Below, in pieces: positions 18,755 to 28,322 of a stretch of DNA of 48,526 bases; the stretch's first letter is position 1; every line of letters begins with the position of its first letter. Location of the stretch: assembly GCA_013152085.1 (NCBI GenBank), contig JAADHC010000001.1, positions 1 through 48,526 of the forward strand. The letters are read 5' to 3'. Under the pieces are notes generated by a model. It did not search any database. It saw nothing but the letters and a program-made list of their open reading frames with translations, and was not told where the DNA came from. The DNA is from Chlorobiota bacterium. GTDB lineage: Bacteria > Bacteroidota > Bacteroidia > Bacteroidales > VadinHA17. A program made the translations under genes and the position numbers.

Positions 18755-18898
18755 ACGGTATCCTTCTGGTTTTTTCCCGGTTGTCTTTGGCATTTAATTT
18801 GTTTCCTCTTCAATATCTTTCATATTCATTTTTTTTTATTTATTTTGACAGTGAATATATATATATCCTTTTCATGGAAGCATTCTGAGTTCGGAAAG

Positions 18899-19909
18899 AT
18901 GAAGATTTTATACAGGAAACAAAACAAGCTAAACGGGATATATCTCTGCGGATATTTTATTTTTTTGATGTTGATGTTGCCTTCCGGAATTTTTGCGCAG
19001 CCGGTTCCGGCCGAGGTGGAAAATATCCCGCACCTGGTAACTTTCGGGAATAAAGCGGATACGCACTGGGGTGATGATGATTTTTGCAACATCTTCTTTT
19101 TTGTGATTCCCCAGGAATACAGGGATCCGGTTTACATCAGGGTATTCGATCCGGAATGTATTGGTGCGATAGATGAAATTAATGGGTTTTTTAATACAAA
19201 AACTGAATTCTCAATTTACGGAGGAGAGGAAACCTGGTCGAATGAAGATGCAAAAACAGGTAATCCAACGGGAAATTTCAGGAGTGGAAATTTGTTGGTG
19301 TCCAAAACATTTGGAGGAGAGGTGCGTTACGATGAAAAATGGTATTCTTTTGGGCCTTTTAATCCAACGGAAGGAGAGTATGTCAAAGATTTTCAGGGAT
19401 ATGTGTTTAAGATTATTGTAATGGGGATCGACGGGGATGATGGGAATTTGTATAATTTTTATCTTAGTTCTTCAGACCGTGAAAATCTTGGTATAGAAGG
19501 AGCGAATGCTTTTACTTATGAATATTGTTTCCGTTTGTATAATGATCCCAATCAGATATCACACATCTATCCTTATGTTGACGACCGGGTGATCTCCATT
19601 CGACAGACAAATTTCGATTGGGATGATGATGGTATTATCAGAACGGTAACCGTAGCCCGGCAAAACCAGCTCAATGCAGTTTCGGGAGACAATTTCGAGG
19701 TAGCCAGTGAATTTAAGGTTCAGCCTGAAGAACTGAATACTTCTTTTGACTTCCAGTTTATTAAAAGTAAGAATCCGCTTGTCAGAAATAACAATGTTGT
19801 TATTACGGTAAAGAACCAGTATGGAGAAGCACTACCGTTTAACACCGTTCCTATTGGTGGTGTTCCTAAATTCAGATATGGGATCAGTGTAAAGCCCATT
19901 AAGAGATGA
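18899..19909 (+). CDS. Unrecognised exported protein, coupled to the SpoIIE sensor
   Basis: 336 residues from ATG 18899 (an upstream TTG at 18845 would give a long unsuited N-terminus). The signal peptide is hydrophobic (F-I-F-L-M-L-M-L-P-S-G) with a likely cleavage after F-A-Q. The mature part is rich in aromatic and acidic residues, with G-D-D-D-F-C-N near its start, W-D-D-D-G-I-I-R in the middle, and predicted beta strands throughout; no lipobox, TM helix or CTD. The two cysteines in the first third (in D-F-C-N and P-E-C-I) could pair. I do not recognise the family. Its stop overlaps the start of the Reg_prop/SpoIIE gene by 4 bases (ATGA), so the two are made together; a periplasmic ligand-binding or accessory role for that sensor is an inference only. 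Confidence 0.75.
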   Translation: MKILYRKQNKLNGIYLCGYFIFLMLMLPSGIFAQPVPAEVENIPHLVTFGNKADTHWGDDDFCNIFFFVIPQEYRDPVYIRVFDPECIGAIDEINGFFNTKTEFSIYGGEETWSNEDAKTGNPTGNFRSGNLLVSKTFGGEVRYDEKWYSFGPFNPTEGEYVKDFQGYVFKIIVMGIDGDDGNLYNFYLSSSDRENLGIEGANAFTYEYCFRLYNDPNQISHIYPYVDDRVISIRQTNFDWDDDGIIRTVTVARQNQLNAVSGDNFEVASEFKVQPEELNTSFDFQFIKSKNPLVRNNNVVITVKNQYGEALPFNTVPIGGVPKFRYGISVKPIKR

Positions 19910-22900
19910 ATTATCCGGCCGGCATATACCGCAGATCAATAAGGATCAGCCTGTTTTTGCTGATTTCTGTTATTTCTGGTGTCGTTTACGGACAATCATT
20001 TAATTTCAGGACTTTTAGTATAGAACAAGGTCTGCCTGATCGTTTTATTTATAGTATTCAGTCTGATCCACAGGGATTTTTATGGATTGGTACCGGTACC
20101 GGGTTAAGCAGGTATGACGGATTGCATTTTAGTTCGGATATTCTTCCTGATTCGTTGGGAAAAAGTTTTGTAACGTCGGGATTTACTGATCACACAGGGA
20201 AAGTTTGGTTTGGGTTTAATGATGGACATGTCATTCGTTTTTCAGGATTGGGAGACCCAAGGTTCTACAATGTCCGGGCTTTTTCAAAAAGCAGTGTGAA
20301 TGCTTTTGCTGAGGATCCTTTTGGGAATGTCCTCATTGCATCCCAAAACGGGGGCGTTTTAAGAGTTAGTCCCGGTGATGACCAGGATGTGGAAAACCTG
20401 AATATTGATGTTAAAGGACTGGCCTCCCTTTCTGTAGATAGCACCGGCCATTTGCTTATTGGAACCTTCGACGGGCTTTTTATATATAAATTCTTTTCCG
20501 CATCTGAACCTCCTGCCCTTATTGAGAAAGTTACTGCTTTTAACAATATGCACATTCAGACGTTATTAGACGTAAGAAACGGGAACTACATTTTAGCCGG
20601 GACACGGGGAGGCAAGATTTATCGAATAGTTCCCGCTGATAACCAATCGACTGTTGTGAATGATCTTACTGATTTGTGGCAGATACCGGAGACAAATATA
20701 CAGCAGGTATTCCAGGATGATAAAGGGAATATCTGGTTGGCTACTTTTGGGCAGGGGGTTGTGAAAATTGAGAACGGGCACGGACATGTCAAAACGTTTT
20801 TTTATAATCAGAATAATGGGCTTAAAAGCAAGAATGTAAAGTGCATTTTTGAGGATTTCGAACATAATATCTGGATTGGAACTTATGGTGACGGACTGGC
20901 CCAGCTCCAAAGTGAAGCATTCCAGTTTATCGCATTCCCCGAACCCCTGCCTGGAAATAATATCCTGAGTTTAACGATAAGAAATGATATTCTTTGTGCC
21001 GGTACTGAAAACGGAATTATTATCAGGAATCAGAATACCGGAAATCAAAAATTTATTGGTACGGCTAATGGTTTACCCAGGGATGAAATAATTTCCCTTG
21101 TTCTGGATCATGCGATGAAGTTATGGATTGGTACTGCTAAAAATGGTTTATACAGCCTTCAGAAAAATGCTTCACGGCCTGTGCCGGTTTTTGTATCAAC
21201 AAATGATCTGGATCGAAAAATCAATGATATTAGCGTTTACAAAGGGAATATCTGGGTGGCTACAAGTAATGGTGTTTACCTGTTTAATAATAAGGGCAGG
21301 GAAATAAAACACTTTACAACCTCGGAAGGATTGCCGTATAATAAAGTGAATGAAATCCTTTTGGATGAGGATGGAACAGCGTGGATTGCTTCTACCAGCG
21401 ATGCGTTATATACTATTTCCCCCACCGGTGAGGTAAAACGGAGCCGGGTCATACCCAACATGGGTGCCAGGAATGAGTTTCTTACTGTTATTAAAGATCA
21501 TGACGGGAACTTTTGGGCTGGAACATACGGCAACGGGCTTTTCTATTTTACCAAAGATACTGTGCTGAATTACTCCACAGTATCAGGATTACTTTCGAAT
21601 TATTGTTACAGTCTGCTGCAGGATCAGAGCGGAGATATTTGGATTGGCCATCGTACCGGCATTAGCCGTATAGATACCCGTAATAATTTTATTCGTACGT
21701 ATACATCACGAGACGGAATTACCGGAGATATAAATCATTCTGCTTCACTGATTGACCCTGATGGGAAACTTTGGTTTGGTTCTACATCCGGAATGATTAC
21801 TTATGATATCAGAAATGAAGCCCCGACGGATATTCCACCTAAAACATCCATTCTTTCAGTTACTTTGTCAGACCAACCCTATCCGGTAACCGATAAATTG
21901 GTCCTGCCCTATGGCAAATACCGTCTGCGTATTGATTATGTTGGTATCAGTTATTCGGATCCGGATGCAGTAAGATATCAGTATATGCTGGATAATTATG
22001 ATGAAGACTGGATTGATCTTACGGCAAATACATTTGCTTATTACAGCAGGATAGAAGATGGGAAGTATACTTTCAAACTGAAGTCATATAATGCTTTTGG
22101 TGTTAGCAGTAAAGAACCGGTCACGATGCAGATTATCATTAAACGACCTTTCTGGAAGTCTTGGTGGTTCTATTTTCTGATAGTTATTCTGGTGGTTTTT
22201 GCGGTGGTTTTTATCATTAAGGTCAGGGAAAGAAATCATATCAAGCTTCAAAAATATCTGCAGGAAGAACTGGACAAGCGTACAAGTGAAGTGGTTACTC
22301 AAAAAGAAGAACTTGAAGTTAAGAACAAGGAAATTACGGACAGCATCAATTATGCAAAAAGGATACAATCGAGCATATTGCCTCCGGTGCAAAGGCTGAG
22401 AGATGCATTTCCGGAAAGCTTTGTTTTTTACCAGCCTCGTGATATTGTTAGTGGAGACTTTTATTGGTGGGGTAGAATTGATGATGACCGGTTTCTGGTC
22501 GTTTGTGCTGATTCGACAGGCCATGGTGTCCCTGGTGCTTTTATGTCCATGATCGGGTCAACACTGATCAAAGATGTGACCAACCAGCACAGGTACGAAA
22601 GCCCTTCCCAGTTACTGACTTATCTTGATAAGGAAATTACAACGGCACTGAATCAAAATCTTGAAGCCGAACGGTCAAATGACGGGATGGATATTATAAT
22701 TTGTGAGATACACGCCAAAACCCGTCATCTGAAGTTTGCTTCTGCCATGCGGCCTATTATCCTGTTCCATCAACAGGAACAGTTTTATATCCGGGGAAAC
22801 CGGAGCGCTGTAGGTGGGGAGGTCGTTGGGGAAAAAATCTTTGAGGACCAGGAATATAATCTGGAAAAAGGAGATATCATTTATATGTTTTCAGACGGTT

Positions 22901-23088
22901 ATCCTGATCAGTTTGGAGGTCCCAGAGGGAAAAAATTCAAAATGGTACGCCTGAAAAACCTGATCGATGATATCCATGATAAAAGTATGGATGAACAATG
23001 GCTGCATATAAAAACAAACTTTGAAACCTGGAAAGGTGATTATGAACAGGTTGATGATGTCCTTTTCATGGGAATCCGGTTAATTTGA
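19906..23088 (+). CDS. Reg_prop/Y_Y_Y transmembrane sensor with SpoIIE-type PP2C phosphatase output
   Basis: 1060 residues: signal peptide (cut near V-Y-G-Q); a large periplasmic double beta-propeller of Reg_prop repeats with the recurring G-x-x-W-I-G-T-x-x-x-G-L pattern (for example L-W-I-G-T-G-T-G-L-S-R-Y-D near 20080); a Y_Y_Y domain (around 21930-22130, Y-M-L-D-N-Y-D-E-D-W); one TM (22162-22225); a coiled coil with K-R-T-S-E-V-V-T-Q-K-E-E-L-E; and a SpoIIE serine phosphatase domain. The metal-binding acidic residues are present (S-G-D-F-Y-W-W, A-D-S-T-G-H-G-V-P-G-A-F, F-S-D-G-Y-P-D-Q, V-D-D-V). The periplasmic half is as in hybrid two-component systems, but the output is protein dephosphorylation, probably of an anti-sigma-factor antagonist or similar partner. 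No such partner is in the window. Confidence 0.9.
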   Translation: MNYPAGIYRRSIRISLFLLISVISGVVYGQSFNFRTFSIEQGLPDRFIYSIQSDPQGFLWIGTGTGLSRYDGLHFSSDILPDSLGKSFVTSGFTDHTGKVWFGFNDGHVIRFSGLGDPRFYNVRAFSKSSVNAFAEDPFGNVLIASQNGGVLRVSPGDDQDVENLNIDVKGLASLSVDSTGHLLIGTFDGLFIYKFFSASEPPALIEKVTAFNNMHIQTLLDVRNGNYILAGTRGGKIYRIVPADNQSTVVNDLTDLWQIPETNIQQVFQDDKGNIWLATFGQGVVKIENGHGHVKTFFYNQNNGLKSKNVKCIFEDFEHNIWIGTYGDGLAQLQSEAFQFIAFPEPLPGNNILSLTIRNDILCAGTENGIIIRNQNTGNQKFIGTANGLPRDEIISLVLDHAMKLWIGTAKNGLYSLQKNASRPVPVFVSTNDLDRKINDISVYKGNIWVATSNGVYLFNNKGREIKHFTTSEGLPYNKVNEILLDEDGTAWIASTSDALYTISPTGEVKRSRVIPNMGARNEFLTVIKDHDGNFWAGTYGNGLFYFTKDTVLNYSTVSGLLSNYCYSLLQDQSGDIWIGHRTGISRIDTRNNFIRTYTSRDGITGDINHSASLIDPDGKLWFGSTSGMITYDIRNEAPTDIPPKTSILSVTLSDQPYPVTDKLVLPYGKYRLRIDYVGISYSDPDAVRYQYMLDNYDEDWIDLTANTFAYYSRIEDGKYTFKLKSYNAFGVSSKEPVTMQIIIKRPFWKSWWFYFLIVILVVFAVVFIIKVRERNHIKLQKYLQEELDKRTSEVVTQKEELEVKNKEITDSINYAKRIQSSILPPVQRLRDAFPESFVFYQPRDIVSGDFYWWGRIDDDRFLVVCADSTGHGVPGAFMSMIGSTLIKDVTNQHRYESPSQLLTYLDKEITTALNQNLEAERSNDGMDIIICEIHAKTRHLKFASAMRPIILFHQQEQFYIRGNRSAVGGEVVGEKIFEDQEYNLEKGDIIYMFSDGYPDQFGGPRGKKFKMVRLKNLIDDIHDKSMDEQWLHIKTNFETWKGDYEQVDDVLFMGIRLI

Positions 23089-23112
23089 CGGGGGAAGTCC
23101 TTCCTATTCCAT

Positions 23113-23706
23113 TTACTGATGGTCTTCGAGGTGTATTATCTTATTCAATATTGCATAAACTGTTAATCCCGATACGGTTTTTATCCCCAGCTTTCGTGTA
23201 ATGTTCTTACGGTGTGTGATAACCGTATGTGTGCTGATAAAAAGTTTTTCTGCAATTTCTTTATTTGTATTCCCGAGGGCAACAAGACGGAGAATGTTTA
23301 TTTCACGTTTGCTTAAAGGATCTGTTGTACTGTAAGCAAAGGATTCTTTTTCCGGGGTTCCCAGATAATCCTTCAACTGTGGTAAGACCAGGCTTTTTGA
23401 TTGTGAAAGGTCTAATACATGAGGGTGGTTTTTATTACGGCCAGGGGTCCCCCAGCTCAGCAAGATAATTTTTGGACGTTCGAAAACAGGAATTCCTTCC
23501 AGTTGTTGCCCGATGATCTCCGGAAATGTAATTTCAGGGTCCAGAAAAATAAATTCGGCAGAAACCGGTACAGGGATATTTCCATCGTCCGAAAAAAGTA
23601 CATTATATCCGGTATCCAATTCATCAAACAGTGATTTCAAACCCTTACGGATAACGTATGACCGGGATATGATAAGTACGCTTTGCTTAATCATGTTCCT
23701 CTGCAT
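23113..23706 (-). CDS. LuxR-type transcriptional regulator with degenerate receiver-like domain
   Basis: 197 residues. The C-terminal 65 residues are a GerE/LuxR helix-turn-helix (L-S-K-R-E-I-N-I-L-R-L-V-A-L-G-N-T-N-K-E-I-A, then S-T-H-T-V-I-T-H-R-K-N-I). The N-terminal half has receiver-like spacing (V-L-I-I-S-R-S-Y-V-I-R-K-G-L near the start, F-I-F-L-D-P-E where the phospho-acceptor strand should be), but the usual acidic pocket at the N-terminus is missing, so phosphorylation is doubtful. The start is either ATG 23706 or 23694. It overlaps the hemerythrin gene by 8-20 bases. It probably binds DNA in response to the same signal as the hemerythrin protein. Confidence 0.86.
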   Translation of the reverse strand: MQRNMIKQSVLIISRSYVIRKGLKSLFDELDTGYNVLFSDDGNIPVPVSAEFIFLDPEITFPEIIGQQLEGIPVFERPKIILLSWGTPGRNKNHPHVLDLSQSKSLVLPQLKDYLGTPEKESFAYSTTDPLSKREINILRLVALGNTNKEIAEKLFISTHTVITHRKNITRKLGIKTVSGLTVYAILNKIIHLEDHQ

Positions 23707-24460
23707 CTGAGATTAATCCCTTCTTTCTGATTTCATCCTCCATGGCCTCAACTTTGGGAACCAGGACTTTTTCTTCGATTCTGCTGTGATTATTCATATC
23801 CTTTTCGAGATTAAAAAGCTCTGAAAGTATTGCATAGCAAAGTTCTGGTTGTGAGGGCGAAGGCAGGTATTTGATAATGATATTCTTCAGATCAAAGAGT
23901 TTTTCTTCAATATCATCATGTTCATTCAGATAGGTAGAGATGGAATAGTCCTGTACTCTCCGGATACATTCTTTATCTGCACGCCCCCGAAATACTTCTT
24001 CTGTACATCTTGCATAAGGAAATACATGTTTATCTTCCCGCTCAATATGTCTGAAAAGTTCATCTTTATATTCGTTAAAGAATTTTGTAAGGAGATATCC
24101 GTGTTCCCGGTTTTCATAACAGTTTTTCGCTATTTTATTAATCAGGTCTTCGATCAGGGGGATGCTTTTCCCGAGGTAATCCTGATGCGTACGTGACAGA
24201 TAATCAATGATCAACCGTACAGGAAATGTTTGCAGATGCTCTTTGGGAAAATAATCACTATCCAGAAATGAATTGATGATCTCCAGAAAAAACCGGACAT
24301 CTATTTTTTGCTCTTTACATACTTCACCAATGGTTTTATCACCAAATCCCAGGGAAATATCAAAACGGTTCAGGACCTTGATCAAAACGTAATTCATATG
24401 GATCAGGTCGACCATTTTCTTGTCGGCAGTAATCATAGCAATCTGTTTTATTTTTTTCAA
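23687..24460 (-). CDS. Hemerythrin-domain protein (Ric/YtfE-like)
   Basis: 257 residues, cytoplasmic. The N-terminal 90 residues resemble the DUF542-like region of Ric/YtfE iron-cluster repair proteins (I-G-E-V-C-K-E-Q-K-I-D), though the typical cysteine-proline pair is not evident. The C-terminal part is a helical hemerythrin-like bundle with spaced ligands, including H-Q-D-Y, F-R-H-I-E-R-E-D-K-H-V-F-P, L-N-E-H-D-D-I-E and N-N-H-S-R-I-E-E-K-V-L-V-P. Such diiron proteins sense or handle O2 or NO, or donate iron for cluster repair. It overlaps the lipoprotein gene upstream (4 bases) and the LuxR gene downstream, so all three are coupled. Confidence 0.83.
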   Translation of the reverse strand: MKKIKQIAMITADKKMVDLIHMNYVLIKVLNRFDISLGFGDKTIGEVCKEQKIDVRFFLEIINSFLDSDYFPKEHLQTFPVRLIIDYLSRTHQDYLGKSIPLIEDLINKIAKNCYENREHGYLLTKFFNEYKDELFRHIEREDKHVFPYARCTEEVFRGRADKECIRRVQDYSISTYLNEHDDIEEKLFDLKNIIIKYLPSPSQPELCYAILSELFNLEKDMNNHSRIEEKVLVPKVEAMEDEIRKKGLISDAEEHD

Positions 24461-24963
24461 GGGATATTCAATACGATCAATGGTGTAGATTCAATATTGC
24501 TTTGGTTTCCGGCTCTGTCAACGATATAGAAATCATACGAAATCGTATCATAGGGGAAGATAAGGTAGAAAAAATCAACCTGTATCTCCCCGGAAAGTTC
24601 GATGTCTGTTTTTCCGGGTTCAAGATAGGGAATCCGGTAGTTCAAAGGAGTCTTAACCTCATCCTCATTTGCTTTGACAAGTGTCCCCATATCCATATAA
24701 TAGAGGGTGAAGAAGAGATTAAAACCGGAAGTATCACCAGGGTTGACAGAGTCCTTAGGGTTAAGACCCAGATCACCGTCACCGTCAATGAATGAAAAAA
24801 CAAGAGACCCGACAACTCCCTGATTTCCCAAAGGATCAATGGAATCTTTCAGATAAAAAGCTTTAAAAGAAATTTCAGGTACAGGCGAATGTATAACCGT
24901 TTTCCGGCATGCTCCTGCCAGGAGGGATATGGTAAGTACTATATAAAATGCCTGACGTAACAT
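24457..24963 (-). CDS. Unrecognised lipoprotein
   Basis: 168 residues with a lipoprotein signal peptide (L-L-A-G-A-C, lipidated Cys19). The mature part begins with a disordered V-I-H-S-P-V-P-E and contains F-S-F-I-D-G-D-G-D-L-G-L, a calcium-loop-like acidic motif, then predicted beta strands and a final V-D-R-A-G-N-Q-S-N-I-E-S-T-P. The D-G-D-G-D-L-G pattern is common in Bacteroidota lipoproteins of unknown function. It heads the lipoprotein-hemerythrin-LuxR operon (4-base overlap). The ATG is only 5 bases after a TAnnTTTG box, so the transcript may be nearly leaderless. Confidence 0.8.
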   Translation of the reverse strand: MLRQAFYIVLTISLLAGACRKTVIHSPVPEISFKAFYLKDSIDPLGNQGVVGSLVFSFIDGDGDLGLNPKDSVNPGDTSGFNLFFTLYYMDMGTLVKANEDEVKTPLNYRIPYLEPGKTDIELSGEIQVDFFYLIFPYDTISYDFYIVDRAGNQSNIESTPLIVLNIP

Positions 24964-24968
24964 AGTTA

Positions 24969-24976
24969 CAAAGTTA
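24969..24976 (-). promoter_or_regulatory. -7 box of the lipoprotein-hemerythrin-LuxR operon
   Basis: The minus strand reads TAACTTTG, a consensus -7 box, 5 bases from the ATG at 24963. No -33 TTG was found at the normal distance. Confidence 0.5.
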
Positions 24977-25016
24977 GGAATATTCCGGGTATTCGAAATA
25001 TCCTGAAGCGTTTGGA

Positions 25017-26321
25017 TTATTTTTTACGAAAAACAATATTTACAGGTACCCCCTGAAAATGAAAATTTTTTCTCAGGGTGTTTTCCAGAAACCTTTTGTA
25101 AGGCTCCTTAATATACTGTGGAAGGTTGGCAAAAAATGCAAATACGGGTGTCGGTGTTGGTAACTGGGTGACATACTTGATTTTAATATATTTCCCTTTT
25201 ACCGCAGGAGGAGGATATTGTCTTACAGCTTCCTGGAAGACTGTATTTAGTTTGGCTGTTGGGATCCTTTGCTTGCGGTTTTCGTAAACCCGCATACCGG
25301 CATCCAGAAGCTTCAGTATCCGTTGTTGTTCAAGGGCTGAAACAAAATGTATGGGGACGTCCTGGAAAGGAGATATTTTTTCACGGATGGTTTCTGCATA
25401 TTTAGAAAGAGAATGGTGATCCTTTTCAATAAGGTCCCATTTATTTACCGCAATAACCAACCCCTTCTGGTTTCGCTGAATTAACCGGAAAATGTTTATA
25501 TCCTGACCTTCAATACCTAATCTTGCATCAAGCAATAAAAAACAGACATCGGCATGTTCGATTGCACGGATTGATCTCATCACCGAATAAAATTCAAGAT
25601 TCTCTTTAACCTTGGTCTTTTTTCTGATGCCGGCTGTATCCACCAGATAAAAACGATGATTGAATTTATTGAAAAGGATATCCACCGCATCCCGGGTAGT
25701 ACCTGAAACCTCAGTTACGATCTGTCTCTCTTCTTCAAGTAATGTGTTAATTAGCGTGGACTTTCCGACATTTGGCCGTCCCACGATAGCAAATCGCGGG
25801 AGTTCTTCCTGCCGGGACTCCTCGGTACCGGAAAACGAATCGACAAGGGCATCGAGAAGTTCACCGGTTCCACTACCACTGATGGCAGAGAGTGTAAACA
25901 AATTGCCTAAACCCAACTTATAAAACAGACCGGCTTCATATTTTCGTGCGGCATTATCCACTTTATTCACAGCAAGAAAAATCTGTTTGGCAGACCGTCT
26001 CAAAAGATCGGCGACAGCCGCATCCAGATCGGTAATACCATTTTCCACATCAACCATAAAAATAATCTTGTCCGCTTCTTCTATAGCAATAAGTATTTGT
26101 TTGCGAATTTCGGATTCAAAAATATCTTGTGGACTGGATACATATCCGCCGGTATCTATGACGGAAAAGGTTACTCCATTCCAAAAACACTGTCCGTAGA
26201 TACGATCACGGGTAACACCGCTGAACTCATCAACTATTGCCTGGCGTGTTTCAGTCAGCCGGTTAAACAGGGTTGATTTCCCGACATTCGGACGACCAAC
26301 GATTGCAACAATGTTTCCCAT
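25017..26321 (-). CDS. der: Ribosome-assembly GTPase Der (EngA)
   Basis: Double-GTPase protein required for 50S subunit assembly. 434 residues, normal length. Both G domains are complete: [12 protein letters not shown] at residue 8 and [12 protein letters not shown] in the middle, each with D-T-A/G-G and N-K-V/W-D motifs, followed by the KH-like C-terminal domain ([17 protein letters not shown]). It starts 10 bases after era, with which it is probably co-transcribed. Confidence 0.97.
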   Translation of the reverse strand: MGNIVAIVGRPNVGKSTLFNRLTETRQAIVDEFSGVTRDRIYGQCFWNGVTFSVIDTGGYVSSPQDIFESEIRKQILIAIEEADKIIFMVDVENGITDLDAAVADLLRRSAKQIFLAVNKVDNAARKYEAGLFYKLGLGNLFTLSAISGSGTGELLDALVDSFSGTEESRQEELPRFAIVGRPNVGKSTLINTLLEEERQIVTEVSGTTRDAVDILFNKFNHRFYLVDTAGIRKKTKVKENLEFYSVMRSIRAIEHADVCFLLLDARLGIEGQDINIFRLIQRNQKGLVIAVNKWDLIEKDHHSLSKYAETIREKISPFQDVPIHFVSALEQQRILKLLDAGMRVYENRKQRIPTAKLNTVFQEAVRQYPPPAVKGKYIKIKYVTQLPTPTPVFAFFANLPQYIKEPYKRFLENTLRKNFHFQGVPVNIVFRKK

Positions 26322-26331
26322 AATTTCAAGT

Positions 26332-27210
26332 TTAACGGTATCCGAAAGATTTTAACAGTTTTTCCCGGTTCCGCCAGTCCTTTTTAACCTTTACGAATAG
26401 TTCAAGAAAGACTTTTTTCCCAAAAAAAGCCTCGATATCCTTCCGGGATTCCGTCCCTACTATTTTCAGTGCCTGACCTTTGCGTCCGATGATAATGATT
26501 TTCTGACTTTCACGTTCAACAAATATTTGTGCACTGATTCTGATTAGCTTTTCTTCATCTTTGAAACTCTCTGTTACAATTTCGACGGAATAAGGGATCT
26601 CCTGCCTGTAATGAAGTAATATTTTCTCCCTGATGATCTCCTCAACAAAAAAACGCTCAGGCTTATCTGTGAGTTGGTCTTTTGGAAAATAGGGAGGATG
26701 CTCAGGCAGTAAAGCAAGGATCTTTTCCAGCAACTCCGGCAGATTGGCTCCGTACAATGCGCTGACAGGTAATACAACCTGGCCGGGAAAGATCTTTGCC
26801 CAGACAGAGTGTATGTTTTTAACTTCCTCCACGGATATTAAGTCGGTTTTATTGAGAGCACAGATGACGGGTATCTTTTTATCCCGAATCCTTTTTACCA
26901 GGGGTTCCTGTTTTTCAGGAGAATCTGAAATGTCTGTGATAAACAGGATTAGATCTGCATCATCCAGGGCGGATACAACGGTTTTAACCATAAATTCCTG
27001 TAGCTTGTAGTTTGGTTTTATCATCCCCGGAGTATCTGAATAAATGATCTGGTAATTTTTTCCGTTTACGATACCCATAAGCCGGTGACGGGTTGTCTGG
27101 GCTCGGGAAGTAACAATAGCCAGTTTTTCACCGACAAGCTGGTTTAACAATGTCGATTTCCCGGCATTGGGGGGTCCTATGATATTTACAAAACCGGCTT
27201 TATGAGGCAT
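26332..27210 (-). CDS. era: Ribosome-assembly GTPase Era
   Basis: GTPase that binds the 3' end of 16S rRNA through a C-terminal KH domain and helps 30S maturation. 292 residues. G1 is [12 protein letters not shown], followed by the Era-specific [13 protein letters not shown] and N-K-T-D. The KH domain carries [14 protein letters not shown]. It is upstream of der (10-base gap) and has its own -7 box at 27230-27237. Confidence 0.97.
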   Translation of the reverse strand: MPHKAGFVNIIGPPNAGKSTLLNQLVGEKLAIVTSRAQTTRHRLMGIVNGKNYQIIYSDTPGMIKPNYKLQEFMVKTVVSALDDADLILFITDISDSPEKQEPLVKRIRDKKIPVICALNKTDLISVEEVKNIHSVWAKIFPGQVVLPVSALYGANLPELLEKILALLPEHPPYFPKDQLTDKPERFFVEEIIREKILLHYRQEIPYSVEIVTESFKDEEKLIRISAQIFVERESQKIIIIGRKGQALKIVGTESRKDIEAFFGKKVFLELFVKVKKDWRNREKLLKSFGYR

Positions 27211-27229
27211 AAAAATGGATTTTTATTTG

Positions 27230-27237
27230 CAAAGATA
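27230..27237 (-). promoter_or_regulatory. -7 box of the era-der operon
   Basis: The minus strand reads TATCTTTG, matching TAnnTTTG, 19 bases before the era ATG at 27210. Confidence 0.55.
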
Positions 27238-27279
27238 AGAATTCTCCTTGCCGGATTTTATTAAACCCGGCGGGGTCTG

Positions 27280-28149
27280 TTACCGATGACCTTTATGCTT
27301 TTCCGGGAATCCTTTATTTCCCGGAATTTTACGGTAAAGCATAGACACTTCTTTCGGTGTCAGGTATCTCCACCGGCCTCTGGTGAGGTTTTTCTTGGTT
27401 AAGCCGGCAAAGTAGACCCTGTCAAGGCGCTTGATTTTATACCCCAGTGTCTCGAAAATCTTTCGTACAATATGATATTTTCCCGAATGTATTTCCATTC
27501 CTACCTGGGTTTTATCATTCTCATCGACATAACTTACCTCGTCTGCTTTTACCGTTTCCCCGTCAAGGTTGATCCCCTCCAGGATTTGTTGCATATCTGC
27601 CCGGGTTACTGCCTTATCAAGAAATACATGATAGATCTTTTTCTGCTGATACCTCGGGTGGGTAAGCCGGGCGGACAAATCCCCGTCATTGGTAAGTAAA
27701 AGCACCCCTGTCGTTGCACGGTCAAGACGGCCTGCAGGGAAGATTCTTTCCTTCCCCGGTATATTGATCAGATCAAGAACGGTCTTACGTCCCTGAGGAT
27801 CTTTTACGGTTGTAATATAATCTTTTGGTTTGTTTAACAGAATATAGATTTTCTTTTCAGGGTAAATACGTCGTCCTTCTACACAAATCTTATCTCCGGT
27901 TTTTACCTGGATCCCCAGCTGGTTCACCTTTTCCCCGTTTACGGTAACAAGTCCTTTCAGAATAAGGTTATCCGCTTCGCGCCGGCTACAGATACCACTC
28001 ATCGCAATAAAACGGTTGAGACGGATTGATATGTCCTGATGGTTTGCACGAAGATTTTCTACCTGCTTTCCAGGGGATTTCCCGGGCCGATGCCGTGTCC
28101 TGTATGATTTAAGTCCTTTCTTTTTTTTATCCGTGTTACCCCTGGCCAT
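27280..28149 (-). CDS. RluB/RsuA-type rRNA pseudouridine synthase
   Basis: 289 residues. A basic, lysine/arginine-rich N-terminal tail of about 40 residues precedes an S4 RNA-binding domain (R-L-N-R-F-I-A-M-S-G-I-C-S-R-R-E-A-D) and the RsuA/RluB catalytic domain with G-R-L-D-R-A-T-T-G-V-L-L-L-T-N-D-G, in which the aspartate is the catalytic residue. It converts a uridine in rRNA to pseudouridine, probably the RluB site in 23S rRNA; RluE/RluF or RsuA specificity cannot be excluded. It ends 69 bases before the era start on the same strand; no terminator is visible between them. Confidence 0.9.
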   Translation of the reverse strand: MARGNTDKKKKGLKSYRTRHRPGKSPGKQVENLRANHQDISIRLNRFIAMSGICSRREADNLILKGLVTVNGEKVNQLGIQVKTGDKICVEGRRIYPEKKIYILLNKPKDYITTVKDPQGRKTVLDLINIPGKERIFPAGRLDRATTGVLLLTNDGDLSARLTHPRYQQKKIYHVFLDKAVTRADMQQILEGINLDGETVKADEVSYVDENDKTQVGMEIHSGKYHIVRKIFETLGYKIKRLDRVYFAGLTKKNLTRGRWRYLTPKEVSMLYRKIPGNKGFPEKHKGHR

Positions 28150-28322
28150 AGATATAATGATTTATATTGTTGCAATGTACAAACAGACTGTTTTCCTGGA
28201 ATCGGTGCAAAAATAGTGATTTTCAGAACAATCCTTCTGCTAACGTATGATGATATAAAAATTACCTGTGTCTGTGCCTATTAATTCGTTACCTTTACCG
28301 CAAAATATAAGTATCTTCTTTC

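Noticed and set aside
18820-18875. Poly-T and AT dinucleotide run upstream of the unknown exported protein
   Set aside because: Simple low-complexity sequence with no clear promoter match.
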